Source: Artocarpus heterophyllus
Lineage: Eukaryota > Streptophyta > Magnoliopsida > Rosales > Moraceae
DNA: 64,000 bases
NCBI GenBank assembly: GCA_025403435.1
Contig: CM046345.1
Location: 10,048,235 to 10,112,234, forward strand
Reading direction: 5' to 3'
The position numbers and the translations under genes were made by a program. A model generated the notes under the pieces. That model saw only the letters and a list, made by a program, of their open reading frames with translations. It ran no database searches and was not told the DNA's origin. Of this stretch, positions 11,841 to 21,853 are shown piece after piece. Each line of letters begins with the position of its first letter. The first letter of the stretch is position 1.

Positions 11841-13312
11841 CTAGGTTCGGTTAACCTAGGGAGTGTAGCACCACTTTAAAAAAATATATTTTTGAGATGG
11901 TTTTGAAGCTGAATTTTCATTGTCATCATCAAAATGAACCTTCACATTGATTTATACAGTCTAGAAGGATGTAACATGGAAAGGCCATAGAATGAAAATA
12001 TCAATAGTTATATGAGTACAATAATTATATAGAAGGAAAGTATTAATAGTTATAAGGGAATGATAATTATATGGAATGAGTTTATAAGTAGAATGCTTAT
12101 GAGAGATTCGTATAATATTTGGATCTATAAGCATATCTAATTCGTATAAACGATGAGAAATTCGTATAGATAAGAGGATTTAAAAGTCTTTTGTCTCGTG
12201 AAAAACAATAAGAAATATAAGGCTTGATTTATTGATTTTAAAGTTTGACATAGATATGCCAATTTTTTTTTCGTAATTGATTCAAACCTAAGTAATGATT
12301 ATGTGTGGATTCGATGGAGCACATAAGTGTCAATAACTTTTCTTGAAAGTTCTATTTATTTGAGGAATATGATATAAGTTGGGAATCATGGTATTGAATC
12401 TTGAGAGAGATAAATGTTAGACTTTTGGTCTGTTGAGACTGTGTCAAGTCTAGAATGCATGAATCTCAAAATTGGAATATTTCGTTACGTACATTGTATT
12501 TAAGTGTATCAGTGAATCTTTTGGTTACCTAAGGTTTTGTTATATGAGGAAATTATATATTGTATGAGTAGAATTGTGGGGATTGTAGATGTTCTTAAGT
12601 AGTAACATCTAGTGTCTTTGTTCATTGATATGATCTACGTTGAAAGACGTAAATCGTATTGATTTCAAGGTTAGTCACATTCTAAACCCTTGGTAGTAAT
12701 GATGATGAATCCATTGATAGATGTTGAGTATTATCAATAACATATGGGTGTATGTATTGTTCAATAAGGTTTTGATTAAAACAAAATTATTTGAGTTGCT
12801 GGAAGATTGTGTTGTTATGAAATGATTTTAAATATCATTCAGGAAGATCCTTGTTGTCGTTAAATTAGATTTGTTGTTTATAGTTAACTTTATCTATAGT
12901 GGGCTTTGAATTGGGTTTAAGATTCATACGAATTGGTTTTCAATTTTATGTTTGTTATTTAACTCGTTCTAAATGTGTTAAGGCCGAAACAACCTGACCA
13001 TTTTCAACTAAGAACATTTGGGCCTAGTTTAAATCTTAAATCAGTTTGATTCACACTGTCTCTCCCACGTGGTCTCTATACGTGTCATATACAGTGGTTT
13101 AATCATTGTTTACATATACGTTTACTGTGCATAAGAGTTTATTTCTCCGAGTTCACTTTTTCTCTCTTAATTTGTTATTTTCTCTCTAAATCGCAAATCC
13201 TCTTCTTTTGCATTATAAATTCTTCTTTTCCTCTAAAAGAAGAAGGAATTCTAGGATTCTGCAATTTACTATCTTAATTTTTCCTTTCTATTTACTCTTC
13301 TTTCATCTCATC
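11841..13312 (+). other. Untranslated interior of the non-autonomous element upstream of its first ORF
   Basis: 1.5 kb of AT-rich DNA with no credible frame. Its last 300 bp changes character to pyrimidine-rich DNA with TATAAAT at 13214-13220, about 90 bp before the first ATG. CGTGTCATATACAGT at 13081-13095 recurs in similar form upstream of the second ORF. This could be a captured promoter and 5' UTR, but the sequence alone does not prove it. Confidence 0.45.
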
Positions 13313-13834
13313 ATGGACCCAAAGTACCAACATCTGAGAAAGTATTTCCCATCACTCTCCCAAAAGATTCTCAAAAAGAAATATAAGGCTAGAATTACTC
13401 GGTTGTGGATTCTTATGCGTTTTGGCATCCCTTGTGATGTGAGAATGTTGATAGAGGGGAAAATCCGTCCGAGTGACTTTAGTCAAGATGTCGGTTTACC
13501 AGGAACAGGTACCAGTCGTAGTGCAATGAAAAGAAGAGCTCGTGCCATCGTGGTCACTTGTAACAAATGTGGAAGACAAAATTGTAACGGTAAATGTACT
13601 TCACCTGGTTATATGTCTACGACTAGAGAGGATAAAATAAGGTTTTGTAAGAATGGACTTTCAAAGGAGAACTTGGATAGTATCCATCCTCCTCTCCACG
13701 GTCACCCTAGTGGATATGTTCAAGGAGCTATTTTTAAACTTTGGCCTAAATTTTATACAGAAAGACAACGCCTTAGGAATATGGTATTTCTAGATCCTGT
13801 TTGCCAAGCCATAAGAAAACTGGATGGGGAATAA
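13313..13834 (+). CDS. Cysteine-rich basic protein, resembling plant RNA-virus nucleic-acid-binding proteins (tentative)
   Basis: 173 aa from ATG 13313. The frame is open further upstream, but without an earlier ATG. The N-terminus is Lys-rich. It is followed by a short hydrophobic segment (LWILMRFGIPCDVRMLI, 31-47), a Gly/Ser patch (GLPGTGTSRS), a basic run (MKRRARA, 72-78), then a CX2CX4CX3C cluster (Cys83, 86, 91, 95) and PGY. This order (hydrophobic segment, GTG-Ser-basic run, four-Cys cluster, PG) is what I know from the Carla_C4 family of betaflexivirids, small RNA-binding proteins that can suppress silencing. It is not a CCHC gag knuckle. The last 70 residues have no counterpart I recognise. 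The frame is undamaged. Homology is inferred from layout only; a host zinc-binding protein is the alternative. Confidence 0.5.
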   Translation: MDPKYQHLRKYFPSLSQKILKKKYKARITRLWILMRFGIPCDVRMLIEGKIRPSDFSQDVGLPGTGTSRSAMKRRARAIVVTCNKCGRQNCNGKCTSPGYMSTTREDKIRFCKNGLSKENLDSIHPPLHGHPSGYVQGAIFKLWPKFYTERQRLRNMVFLDPVCQAIRKLDGE

Positions 13835-14477
13835 GTCATCACTCTATAAAGGTTATTTAGTCTTTACTTATTTGAAGCAGTTTTAGCTGATGTTCAACAG
13901 TTTGTGTTTTTCTTTTACTCAGAATATTTGCTTTTGTGTTTGAAATAATTGTGATTATTAGATTGATACAGTAAGTGTTAATATCTTATTTAATTTATGA
14001 TTTTCTTAAATATATATATAATAAAATATATTATCTTATCAGACACGTCACATACAGTACAGTAATATGTTTGAATTTTGAAAAGCTTATCCAGATATTT
14101 CAAGATTTGTGTCTCAAATTTCAAAAGTTCTACAGTATTTGTCGTTTATATTAAATTTCTAGACTTGGTGTATATTTGTCAAAAAGTCTACAGTTGTGTC
14201 AAGAGGGTCTTTTGTCAAATTGTTCTCAATTGTCAAAAGTTATACAATTAGAGTCTAATCTTTTTCAAAAAGTGAATCAGATTTTCTGTAAACTATCAAT
14301 CACCTTATCTTACTTTCTTATCCGCACAAGATTTTGTTTAAATCTTTGGATTACTTTTTCATTACCTACTCGTCTATCTCTTTAGCCCTTTTTGTATATT
14401 TCTCATCTTTAAAATCTCATGTAGAACCCGAAGTCTAAGTGGAGCAGACATTAGGCAACCACTTCTATAAACCAAAT
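13835..14477 (+). other. Spacer between the two cargo genes of the non-autonomous element
   Basis: AT-rich, with several TTGTCAAA/TGTCAAAAGT near-repeats at 14175-14245 and ACGTCACATACAGT at 14045-14058, similar to the motif upstream of the first ORF. No coding frame was found. It may hold the terminator of the first unit and the promoter of the second. Confidence 0.4.
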
Positions 14478-15128
14478 ATGTCTACCTCCCAGTCCACGAA
14501 GAAAATAAAGAATGTCTGTGTCTTTTGTGGTTCCAGCCTTGGAAAAGATAAAGCTTATTTAGAAGCTGCAAATCACTTAGGGCAAGTCCTAGCACGCAAG
14601 AAGATTAACATAATCTATGGGGGTGGTAGTATAAAAATGATGGTAAATATGGCACTAGCAGCTAGGTCTAGCGACGCTACTGATGTAAGAATTTGGCCTC
14701 ATATTCCAGTTGAAGGAAACCTTTGTAAGGAAGCCATAGGTAAGGGAGAAGGAGTTAGGAGTATCCCTAAAAATTTTAAAGACATAATCTATAATTCTGA
14801 TGCTTTTATAGCATTACCTGGTGGTCTAGGTACTCTTGAGGAAATATTTATAGTTGCTTGTGGGCAATTGTTGGGCTTTTATTCCAAACCTTTGGGACTG
14901 CTGAATGTAAAGGGTTTTTATGACGGTCTTTTGAAATTTCTAGATTACGCTGTGGAAGAAAACATCACTACAGAATCGGAGAGACAAATCTTTGTCACTG
15001 CTTCAACAGCTGAGGAATTGATAGATAAAATGCAAATCATACATCCAGAATCCGACACTGCAACATCCAAGCTTGAATGGGAAAGGGAAAGCCGGGAGCG
15101 GCCAATTGATTTGAATCTCCATCTGTAA
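14478..15128 (+). CDS. LOG-like cytokinin riboside 5'-monophosphate phosphoribohydrolase, intronless, inside a retroelement
   Basis: 216 aa from ATG 14478, the normal length for plant LONELY GUY enzymes, which release active free-base cytokinin from its riboside 5'-monophosphate. Family marks, in order: CVFCGSS (14-20), IIYGGGSI (46-52), SDAFIALPGGLGTLEE (107-122, the PGGxGTxxE phosphate-binding/catalytic signature), KPLGLLNVKGFYDGLL (137-152) and a normal C-terminal helix region. Unusual points: the GLMG after GGGSI is replaced by KMMV, and the Arg-Lys pair usually about a dozen residues before SDAF is absent (KNFKDIIY here). The protein ends in DLNLHL, an LxLxL pattern. Host LOG genes contain several introns; this one has none, so it is probably a retrocopy. 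Activity is uncertain because a catalytic Arg appears lost. Confidence 0.85.
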   Translation: MSTSQSTKKIKNVCVFCGSSLGKDKAYLEAANHLGQVLARKKINIIYGGGSIKMMVNMALAARSSDATDVRIWPHIPVEGNLCKEAIGKGEGVRSIPKNFKDIIYNSDAFIALPGGLGTLEEIFIVACGQLLGFYSKPLGLLNVKGFYDGLLKFLDYAVEENITTESERQIFVTASTAEELIDKMQIIHPESDTATSKLEWERESRERPIDLNLHL

Positions 15129-16042
15129 TCTTTTTGTTTTATCTTTGGCATGTAGGCATGTGTGTCCGTATTTCGTGTGTTACGAATAACCGTTTGCCTT
15201 GTATTCTGTGTTTCTTGTGGTACGTCGTTGTTCAATCTTTTAGATTCATTGAGCCTAATGCCGGGATGGTTGGATACGGAGTACTTGATGCTCTCGAAAC
15301 GCATCCTTCTTAAGGTCCGATCTTTTGTTTATCGATGTTTTTGTATCCTATAAGCATGCATGATATGGATAGCTGGTATACGGAGTGCCTTGTACTCTCG
15401 AAACGTATCCGTATTATGTTTGTAATGTGTAATATTCTGTTAATATTATGTGGAAGTACCAGAGTCAGTTATGGGGATATTCCATATGAAATATGAATAT
15501 ATTATTTGGGTTGAATGTTTGTGTCATGAGGATAGCTGTTTAATGAAAAATATGTCGGGTTTGTCTGCAACTCTGAGATTCTGTTTAATATCTCTATGAG
15601 TAAGTTTAATGTATAGTTTTGAATAAAAGTGTTTGTGATATATGTTTTATGATTATGTTCTAGTTTATTAGTTGAGGTATGAAATCAAATATATTTGACT
15701 TTTCTTTACTCAAAAAGGAAAAGGAACCTAAAGATGAAGTATATAAAATTTCTCTGGCAATCTCCTTAAATGTGATTGTAAATCACAGTCCATGGACAAT
15801 GAAGGACTGGAATCATGATATGGTCAATATGTATGCCTGATCAAATTCTTAGACTATTATACGGTGTTATAAGTTGAAACTTGTCAGAAATACTCTCATT
15901 GAGGGATTTAGGAGTAAGATTTATTATGCAAGTAAATAAGTGGAGATACGATGACTTAAATTGGAGGACAAACAACATTAACGGTTTAGACTCGAAATTG
16001 AATCATAATGGAATCAAAATTTTTACTAGTATTGCTAGAATT
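15129..16042 (+). other. 3' non-coding interior of the non-autonomous element with a hairpin-forming direct repeat
   Basis: Two copies of a roughly 35-bp sequence lie at 15272-15306 and 15375-15410. Each begins GGATACGGAG or GTATACGGAG and ends CTCGAAACG(C/T)ATCC, so each copy can also fold on itself (GGATACG with CGTATCC). The rest is AT-rich without a gene. Confidence 0.55.
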
Positions 16043-16081
16043 GAAATTTCGAGGACGAAATTTCTTTAAGGGGGGTAGAGC
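16043..16081 (+). other. Conserved hairpin and polypurine tract of the non-autonomous element
   Basis: GAAATTTCG, an AGGA loop and CGAAATTTC form a perfect 9-bp stem at 16043-16064. It is followed by AAGGGGGGTAGAGC up to the 3' LTR start. The same hairpin precedes the polypurine tract of the Tekay-type element at 38202-38222. Confidence 0.85.
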
Positions 16082-18046
16082 TGTGACACCCGTTATTCTC
16101 CTAACGGGTATTGAGGTAATTAAATTAATTTTTAGTGTATAAAAAAAAATTGCTTCATTTAAATTTATTTTATAATATTTATTTTTATCTATTTTTAAAT
16201 TTTCTAAAATTCTCCTATATTTATTTAGTATGATTACTAAAAAGCCTTAGACCTTCTAATAAATCTCAAAAATGTCATATTGGCATTATGTGTGTTAAAG
16301 TCTTTAGATGAGACATAAGGATATCTTTTGCAACTACTCTTGACCCTCATTTTCTTTATTTCCTTCGTGACATGCTGAAGCATGTCTCCTCTATAATTGT
16401 TTCTATCACTTCTCTTCAAAGACTTCATCTTTTCTTCCTTTCTCTTCCACGGTTCCCACACTCTTCTTCTCATTTCTTTGCTGAAGCAAAATACTTAGAG
16501 AACTTCTTCAAGGCAGCCATAAAAATCAGCCACCATCACCTCCATTTGAGCAAGAATTTCAGTCATACCGAACTAAAGGAACCTGTTTTGAAGCCATTTC
16601 AAGCTTCCAACTAACCATAATCCGAGGTTAGAATCTTATGAACAAATTTAGTCTTTCATTTATAAATTTTCTTTTATACTAAAGGATTATTCAAATTTGC
16701 GTTCTTAAACCTAAGTATATGTTTGTTGCTATTTTGGAGCATATGTATGAAGTCTAAGTGTATATGCCCTAGACAGAAAATTTATATTGTTAAACTTTAT
16801 AATACCTCTATGGGCAGTGGTTATTTCTTGAAATTCTAAGATTAAATTAAAATAAATTTTATGAATGTAGTTGTATGTTGTGCTTTAGTTTTAATTGTCC
16901 TTATGCACGCCTTAGGATCAAGGGAGTATGGAGCTAACGTTAACTGATTCCAGGATTAAAAGATTGTTGATAAGCTTGAAAGGTAGGGATTCTATTACTC
17001 ATTTTTGTGAGGTTTTTATAGAATTAAAATTGATTGTTTTGCCGCAATATATATATATCTATGTTGAACTGATATTATATGAGTATCACATATGAAACTA
17101 TGACATGGACTCGTCTTGTATTGTACGGCGAGGAACATAATGAATTGACATATGTTATAAATTGAGAAGCATGGTTAGGAAAACTGACTCTATTAATAAT
17201 GATTTAATATAGAGAAATGATGAGACATGAAGAGGGCGGCGGTTACGTCCTTGGGCATGAATACCCAAAAAGGTAAAATAGGGGGAAGGTGATGACGCTT
17301 CCTTGGGTTGAAAGTCCCAGAACACACTGTACAGGAATTGATTTGGTGAGGACTCGGGGCTTGATGTCCCCTCACCGGAACACCCTTGGAATGTTTATAG
17401 GGTGATCAAGTGCGCCCATTTGGGTTTCGATGAGTTGAGTGATACTCAATTTAACATGGATACCTAGGAACAATGATGATTGGTAATATTTGTATAAATG
17501 TGTAATTATGACACTTGGTAATGATTAACTACGGTATCCATAAGATGTGATCATAATAAACCTCATAATCTGAAATATGATGTGACTTACTAACCATGCA
17601 GATTTTAATGTGGTAATGATAGAGGTGAGTAATGGCTTTCTCTACTGAGCATAGTGTCGCTCATTCCCTTATGTTTATATCTTTTCAGGACTCACTAAGT
17701 GTGAGGTGGCTACGAGAAATATAGTTGAGGAAGCGATGTAACTATATTACATTGGGACTGCTCAATTGTAAAGAATGTTCTTCATGATAATGTAAGCATC
17801 AATTGTTACTTTCTGTGACTGTAATTATAATGTGTTGAGGGTTAAAATGATGATGACAACAGTTTATATTATTAAATTTAAGGTGCTACATTAAAACTGT
17901 GGTTTATTTGTCGTTTATATTTTTATTTTTGAGTTGAGAGTTTTCATTTAAGTCCCGGGCAAATTTTATTTTTAAGGTTTTACTTTTATTATTTATTTTT
18001 ATTTTATCTCATTAAAAACTGTTAACCCCCATATAGGGGCGTTACA
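16082..18046 (+). repeat. 3' LTR of the non-autonomous element
   Basis: 1965 bp, the same length as the 5' LTR. By eye it differs by one A-run length, AATGTAT/AGTGTAT, TTTAATTA/TTTATTTA and one C insertion near 17686. Confidence 0.93.
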
Positions 18047-18051
18047 GATAT

Positions 18052-19427
18052 CCTCTTATATGCGTTGTCCTGTAATTGAAAAACTGGAGCGCTCAACCAT
18101 TTGGATACATAGGTGTAACCGAATGGTATACTATCTTTGGATGGTAAGTTTTCTAATGGTGAGACAATGGAACGTAAGATAAAAATAGTCGGGAAGGTAA
18201 GACAGAACTTGTCCTTAAGCCGATTATGGATGATCATATGGGGATGCGATACACTATGATATGTCATGGAGACTTAGCTACACGAGCTTCGTAATTCTAT
18301 AAAGTTTGAGAGTGCAGCTCCAAGCTTTTAGTGGAGTAACGTTGGAGTTGATAATTGTGAAATGTATATCTAGGATATTGGGTTTCATAATTATCATGAG
18401 CTTGAACTTTATAGGTCCATTTTGGTCCCCTTTGCTAGCTCACAAAATCCTGTAACGACACGGCGTGTTTTTCCAATAATTGGTGACTTATGTCAGATTT
18501 ATCAGATTGGTTTAAAATTTATAAGAATCAAATAATTCATTTCTGTTTATCGGTTGAATTAATTATGTAAGAAAATTAGTTCAAGATGAACTTGTTGAAT
18601 TATTACGTTCGAGTAATTCTTGTCTGTTTATCGGTTGTTTTAATTTTGGACAATTAGAACAAGATAAACTTGTAGAATTATTGTGAATTAATTTATTTTC
18701 TTAGAGATTATCTTGATAAAGTTTGTTTTGATCAGATATCTTTTCTATTGGGCTATTTGAATCAAAACAGAGGCTTTATCCTTTAGAATCTCGGGTGAAA
18801 AATAAAAGATTCGCGGAGATTTTTTCTCGACAGTTCGGCCTGCCGGATGACGTGTTCGGCCTGCCGAACTGGCCTGTTCGGCCTGCCTATCAGAAAGTTC
18901 GGCATGCCGACCGACGACAGTTAAGATTACGCGTTTTCACGCGTATCTTATCAGATATTGATCCGAACTTGATTCTGTTTCAATTTTTTGAGACCTAATC
19001 TGATATGGACTGACCCTAGGACCAATAGGTATAAAAAGGAAGTGAGTCTAATGATTTACAGAGATTAATTTGAGAGATTAAGAGTGATACTCTTCTAGTG
19101 AGCATCTGAAAACTCCCTGAGAGCTTTTGTTCACAAATCACGAACACTAGCTTTGGGTTCTCTCTGTTGGTTGGAAGGAGAGTCACCGGTGGAAGAGCTG
19201 TACGTGTGAGCCCACACTCACTCCGGTTGTGGATAGAGAATTTCAAAGAAGACCAGTTGGTTGAGGCTCTTCTGGAACGTTACTTCTCTACACAGGTCGC
19301 GGAAGTTCTTCGGCACACTGAGGTTAGTAAGATCTGTCTAATTTATACATATAACATGTCAAACTTGTGTTTTGAAAATACTCTGATGAAAAATTTTAAA
19401 AATTCGCTGCGCACTTTGTTTCCAACA
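18052..19427 (+). repeat. 3' LTR of the outer copia element, second part
   Basis: This resumes the outer LTR after the nested insertion and ends TTTCCAACA, followed by GACTT. It contains the second set of TTCGGCCTGCCG words (about 18832-18912) and the TATA box at 19030. Confidence 0.92.
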
Positions 19428-19432
19428 GACTT

Positions 19433-20024
19433 ACATCACAAAATTGCAAGGTAAATAAATCATAAGTCTGATCTACTACATCACATGCCAATTTTCTTTT
19501 GAAAGGGGAAGAAATGCAAATATGAGAAGCATATTTACAGGGAAGTTGGTTTCATAACTTGTGTGTCTTTTATTATTTTATAACACCCTTTACTCTGTTT
19601 GATCAGCCTAAGCCAAAAGCATCCATTCATCTCAACTATTCACCCACAATTTTGAGAGCCAATTTTGAAGAACTGCTTATCATTCGCCGGAAAACGTACC
19701 ACCCTTAATAGTCCACCAAAAAAAAAAAAATAGAATAAAATAAAAAAAAATAAAATAAAATAAAATAAAATCTGTTGAATGAATTATAAATGAATCTTGA
19801 GATCGTTCTTGAACATGATTGTTTGTTCAAATTTATGTGAGAATTTCTGTACTATAAGTTTTCAGGTTATTAGTTTTAAAAAGGACAACCAACATTTTAG
19901 CATTACCAAGGGAGAGTTGTAGTTTTCTGGCATCCAGAAGAAATTGTAAATTCCACTTTTGTGATGTTTTGATCGTCAGTTCAAATTACCAATTTAGACT
20001 AAAAACAATATAACAATTCAAATC
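19433..20024. other. Intergenic DNA
   Basis: AT-rich, with an AAAAT-type simple repeat at about 19720-19770. No gene seen. Confidence 0.6.
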
Positions 20025-20279
20025 TTATAAAACAAGTGACTGTAACAATATCAAATAGAAAACCGATAAACCAAACATCACTAGGTCACTCTCTCTGTAA
20101 GTTGTCTTTTTATAAAACAAGTGACTGTAACAATATCAAATAGAAAACCGATAAACCAAACGTCACTAGGTCACTCTCTCTGTAAGTTGTCCTTTTATAA
20201 AACAAGTGACTGTAACAATATCAAATAGAAAACCGATAAACCAAACATCACTAGGTCACTCTCTCTGTAAGTTGTCTTT
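20025..20279. repeat. Three tandem copies of an 85-bp unit
   Basis: Copies start at 20025, 20110 and 20195, each beginning TTATAAAACAAGTGACTG and running to GTAAGTTGTC(T/C)TTT. They are nearly identical, with one or two substitutions, so the duplication is recent. No coding content. Confidence 0.9.
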
Positions 20280-21853
20280 TTTTTTTTGGCTAATAATAAC
20301 GGCACACCCTGCCTGAGAACCATCAATAATTGCTATTATTTCCATATGTTAGTTGAGACAAGTGGATACAATTTCCCATCATACTCTTTATATAAAACAT
20401 GCTTCTCTATGTAGTGAAATGAAAACCCCACTTAGCAAGTAATGATGTTGGAAAGTATTAGCCAATGTAGAAAGTTTGTAGTCGCTTTTGCTTTAATAAT
20501 AGGAGGTTTGCTCAAGTATTGAAGACCCCACAAAAGAAATTAGTTCATCTATACTATATGCATATATTGCTTGGAAAGCAAGGGTCACTCCTACTTAATT
20601 CACATGTTAACATTCTTATAAGCTTTACTTTTCTAAGAGAAAAGCTTCAATGCAACAAAATAATTGTATCATCTTTCAAGGGATTGAGTTTTATTTAAAA
20701 ATAATTGCATACATTCAAAGTGTCCATTCATAGACTGCATTAACATGCAATCTCTTTCTTTCCCACATAATCCCTCATTGGATGTCATGTTTTAATTGCT
20801 TATTGTTTCCTTCATACCTCCTTTCTTTCTTGTAATTTTCTCTTTTTACGAGGTGGGATAATCTACTCTATAATTGTCTAATTAGATAGTTTATCATCAA
20901 GTTAATAAACTAATCTCGGGTGCTAACTTTTTTGAGTTTTTAATCATTTAGGCAAGGGATTAAATCAAAGTATATTTTGCAAGAGATTTGTAGTTAATGA
21001 TTATTAGTTTGAAAAGGGTTATCTTCCTACTTCACCTCCCATATATTCCTTCTTTATTATTATTATTATTATTATTAATTTCAATCAAACTGTAAAACTA
21101 GTACGTTGAACACGAGCTCCATTGACCAAGATGAAACTCGGAATATGGCCAAGAATTCGTGTCAAGTGCAATCTTTCCTTGGGAACGAGGGAAAAGAATA
21201 GAATTAAAAAAAAAAAAAAAAAAGACTTGGTAAGTCTCTTTGGTCTTAGCATTGAGTTCCTTTCTGTTGAGGTTCCCATTTCACTGTAACTACCAGCAAC
21301 AATGAACCTTCCTCTTTCTTTTTACCTCTTCGCCGGAAGGTAGTGGTGCTTTTTCAATGTTGGACTCGTTGAATTCAGAAGCTAATATACATATGATATA
21401 AGTACACACGCATATTTCTAGCAAAAAAAAAAGGTACACAAATATAAAATTCCTCTCATGACCTAGAATTCAGCCAAAATGGTCTGAAACCCTTTACTCC
21501 CGATGAATTCACACGTAAAACATCCGAACGATTGTGAGGTGCAAAGTTGGTCCACATCCGACTGACCAATTCAGAAATGGCCCAACTAATATTTGAGTAA
21601 TATATGACTCCGTTCTATAAAACAGTAAGACTCAATCTAAAAAGTAGACTATAAACTTGACACTTATGGTTTTATGAGTAATAAGGTTATAACCTATAAA
21701 AATTAAAAAGATTCTTCCTAACTTTTATTCCCGCTATTTTTTTTTTAGTAATTCCTCTTCACATCAGAAAAAATGATTTTGAACTGAGCACCACCGGTTA
21801 AAAGGCCCTTTTTTTTTTGAATCGGCCGACTTCAACCTCAGAGTTGAAATTAG
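20280..21853. other. Intergenic DNA
   Basis: AT-rich sequence with an ATT microsatellite at about 21055-21076 and poly-A/T runs. No supported gene; the short frames present have no recognisable domain. Confidence 0.55.

Larger units (their letters stand above)
9857..18046 (+). mobile_element. Non-autonomous LTR retrotransposon carrying a cysteine-rich protein gene and a LOG-like gene
   Basis: Two 1965-bp direct LTRs (9857-11821, 16082-18046; TGTGACACCC...GTTACA) flank a 4260-bp interior. The whole is bounded by GATAT duplications (9852-9856, 18047-18051) inside the outer copia LTR. A primer-binding site (11829) and polypurine tract (to 16081) are present. No gag, protease, reverse transcriptase or integrase motif occurs in any frame of the interior. 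It holds instead two intact non-retroelement frames, at 13313-13834 and 14478-15128. The LTRs differ by eye at only two substitutions and two one-base indels, so insertion was very recent. The hairpin before the polypurine tract and an LTR block are shared with the Tekay-type element at 30831-41044, pointing to chromovirus machinery as the helper in trans. Confidence 0.92.
1537..19427 (+). mobile_element. Ty1/copia LTR retrotransposon with a second LTR element nested in its 3' LTR
   Basis: The ends are TG...CA and are flanked by the direct duplication GACTT (1532-1536 and 19428-19432). Order: 5' LTR 1537-3570, primer-binding site at 3573, long leader, one gag-pol frame 5236-9165 with integrase before reverse transcriptase (copia order), polypurine tract, and a 3' LTR beginning at 9204. 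The 3' LTR is interrupted at 9857-18046 by a younger element, which duplicated GATAT. The two LTRs differ at a couple of dozen sites by eye, so this insertion is clearly older than the nested one. Two in-frame stops make this copy non-functional for a full polyprotein. Confidence 0.93.

Noticed and set aside
13313..13834. Retroelement gag as the identity of cargo ORF 1
   Set aside because: The cysteine spacing CX2CX4CX3C is not the CX2CX4HX4C gag knuckle, and no capsid-like region precedes it.
14439..14477. GTG at 14439 as the LOG-like start
   Set aside because: Plant nuclear genes do not normally start at GTG, and ATG 14478 gives the normal family length and N-terminus.
14478..15128. Lysine decarboxylase as the product
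   Set aside because: PGGxGTxxE proteins were long mislabelled this way; the motif set is that of LOG phosphoribohydrolases.
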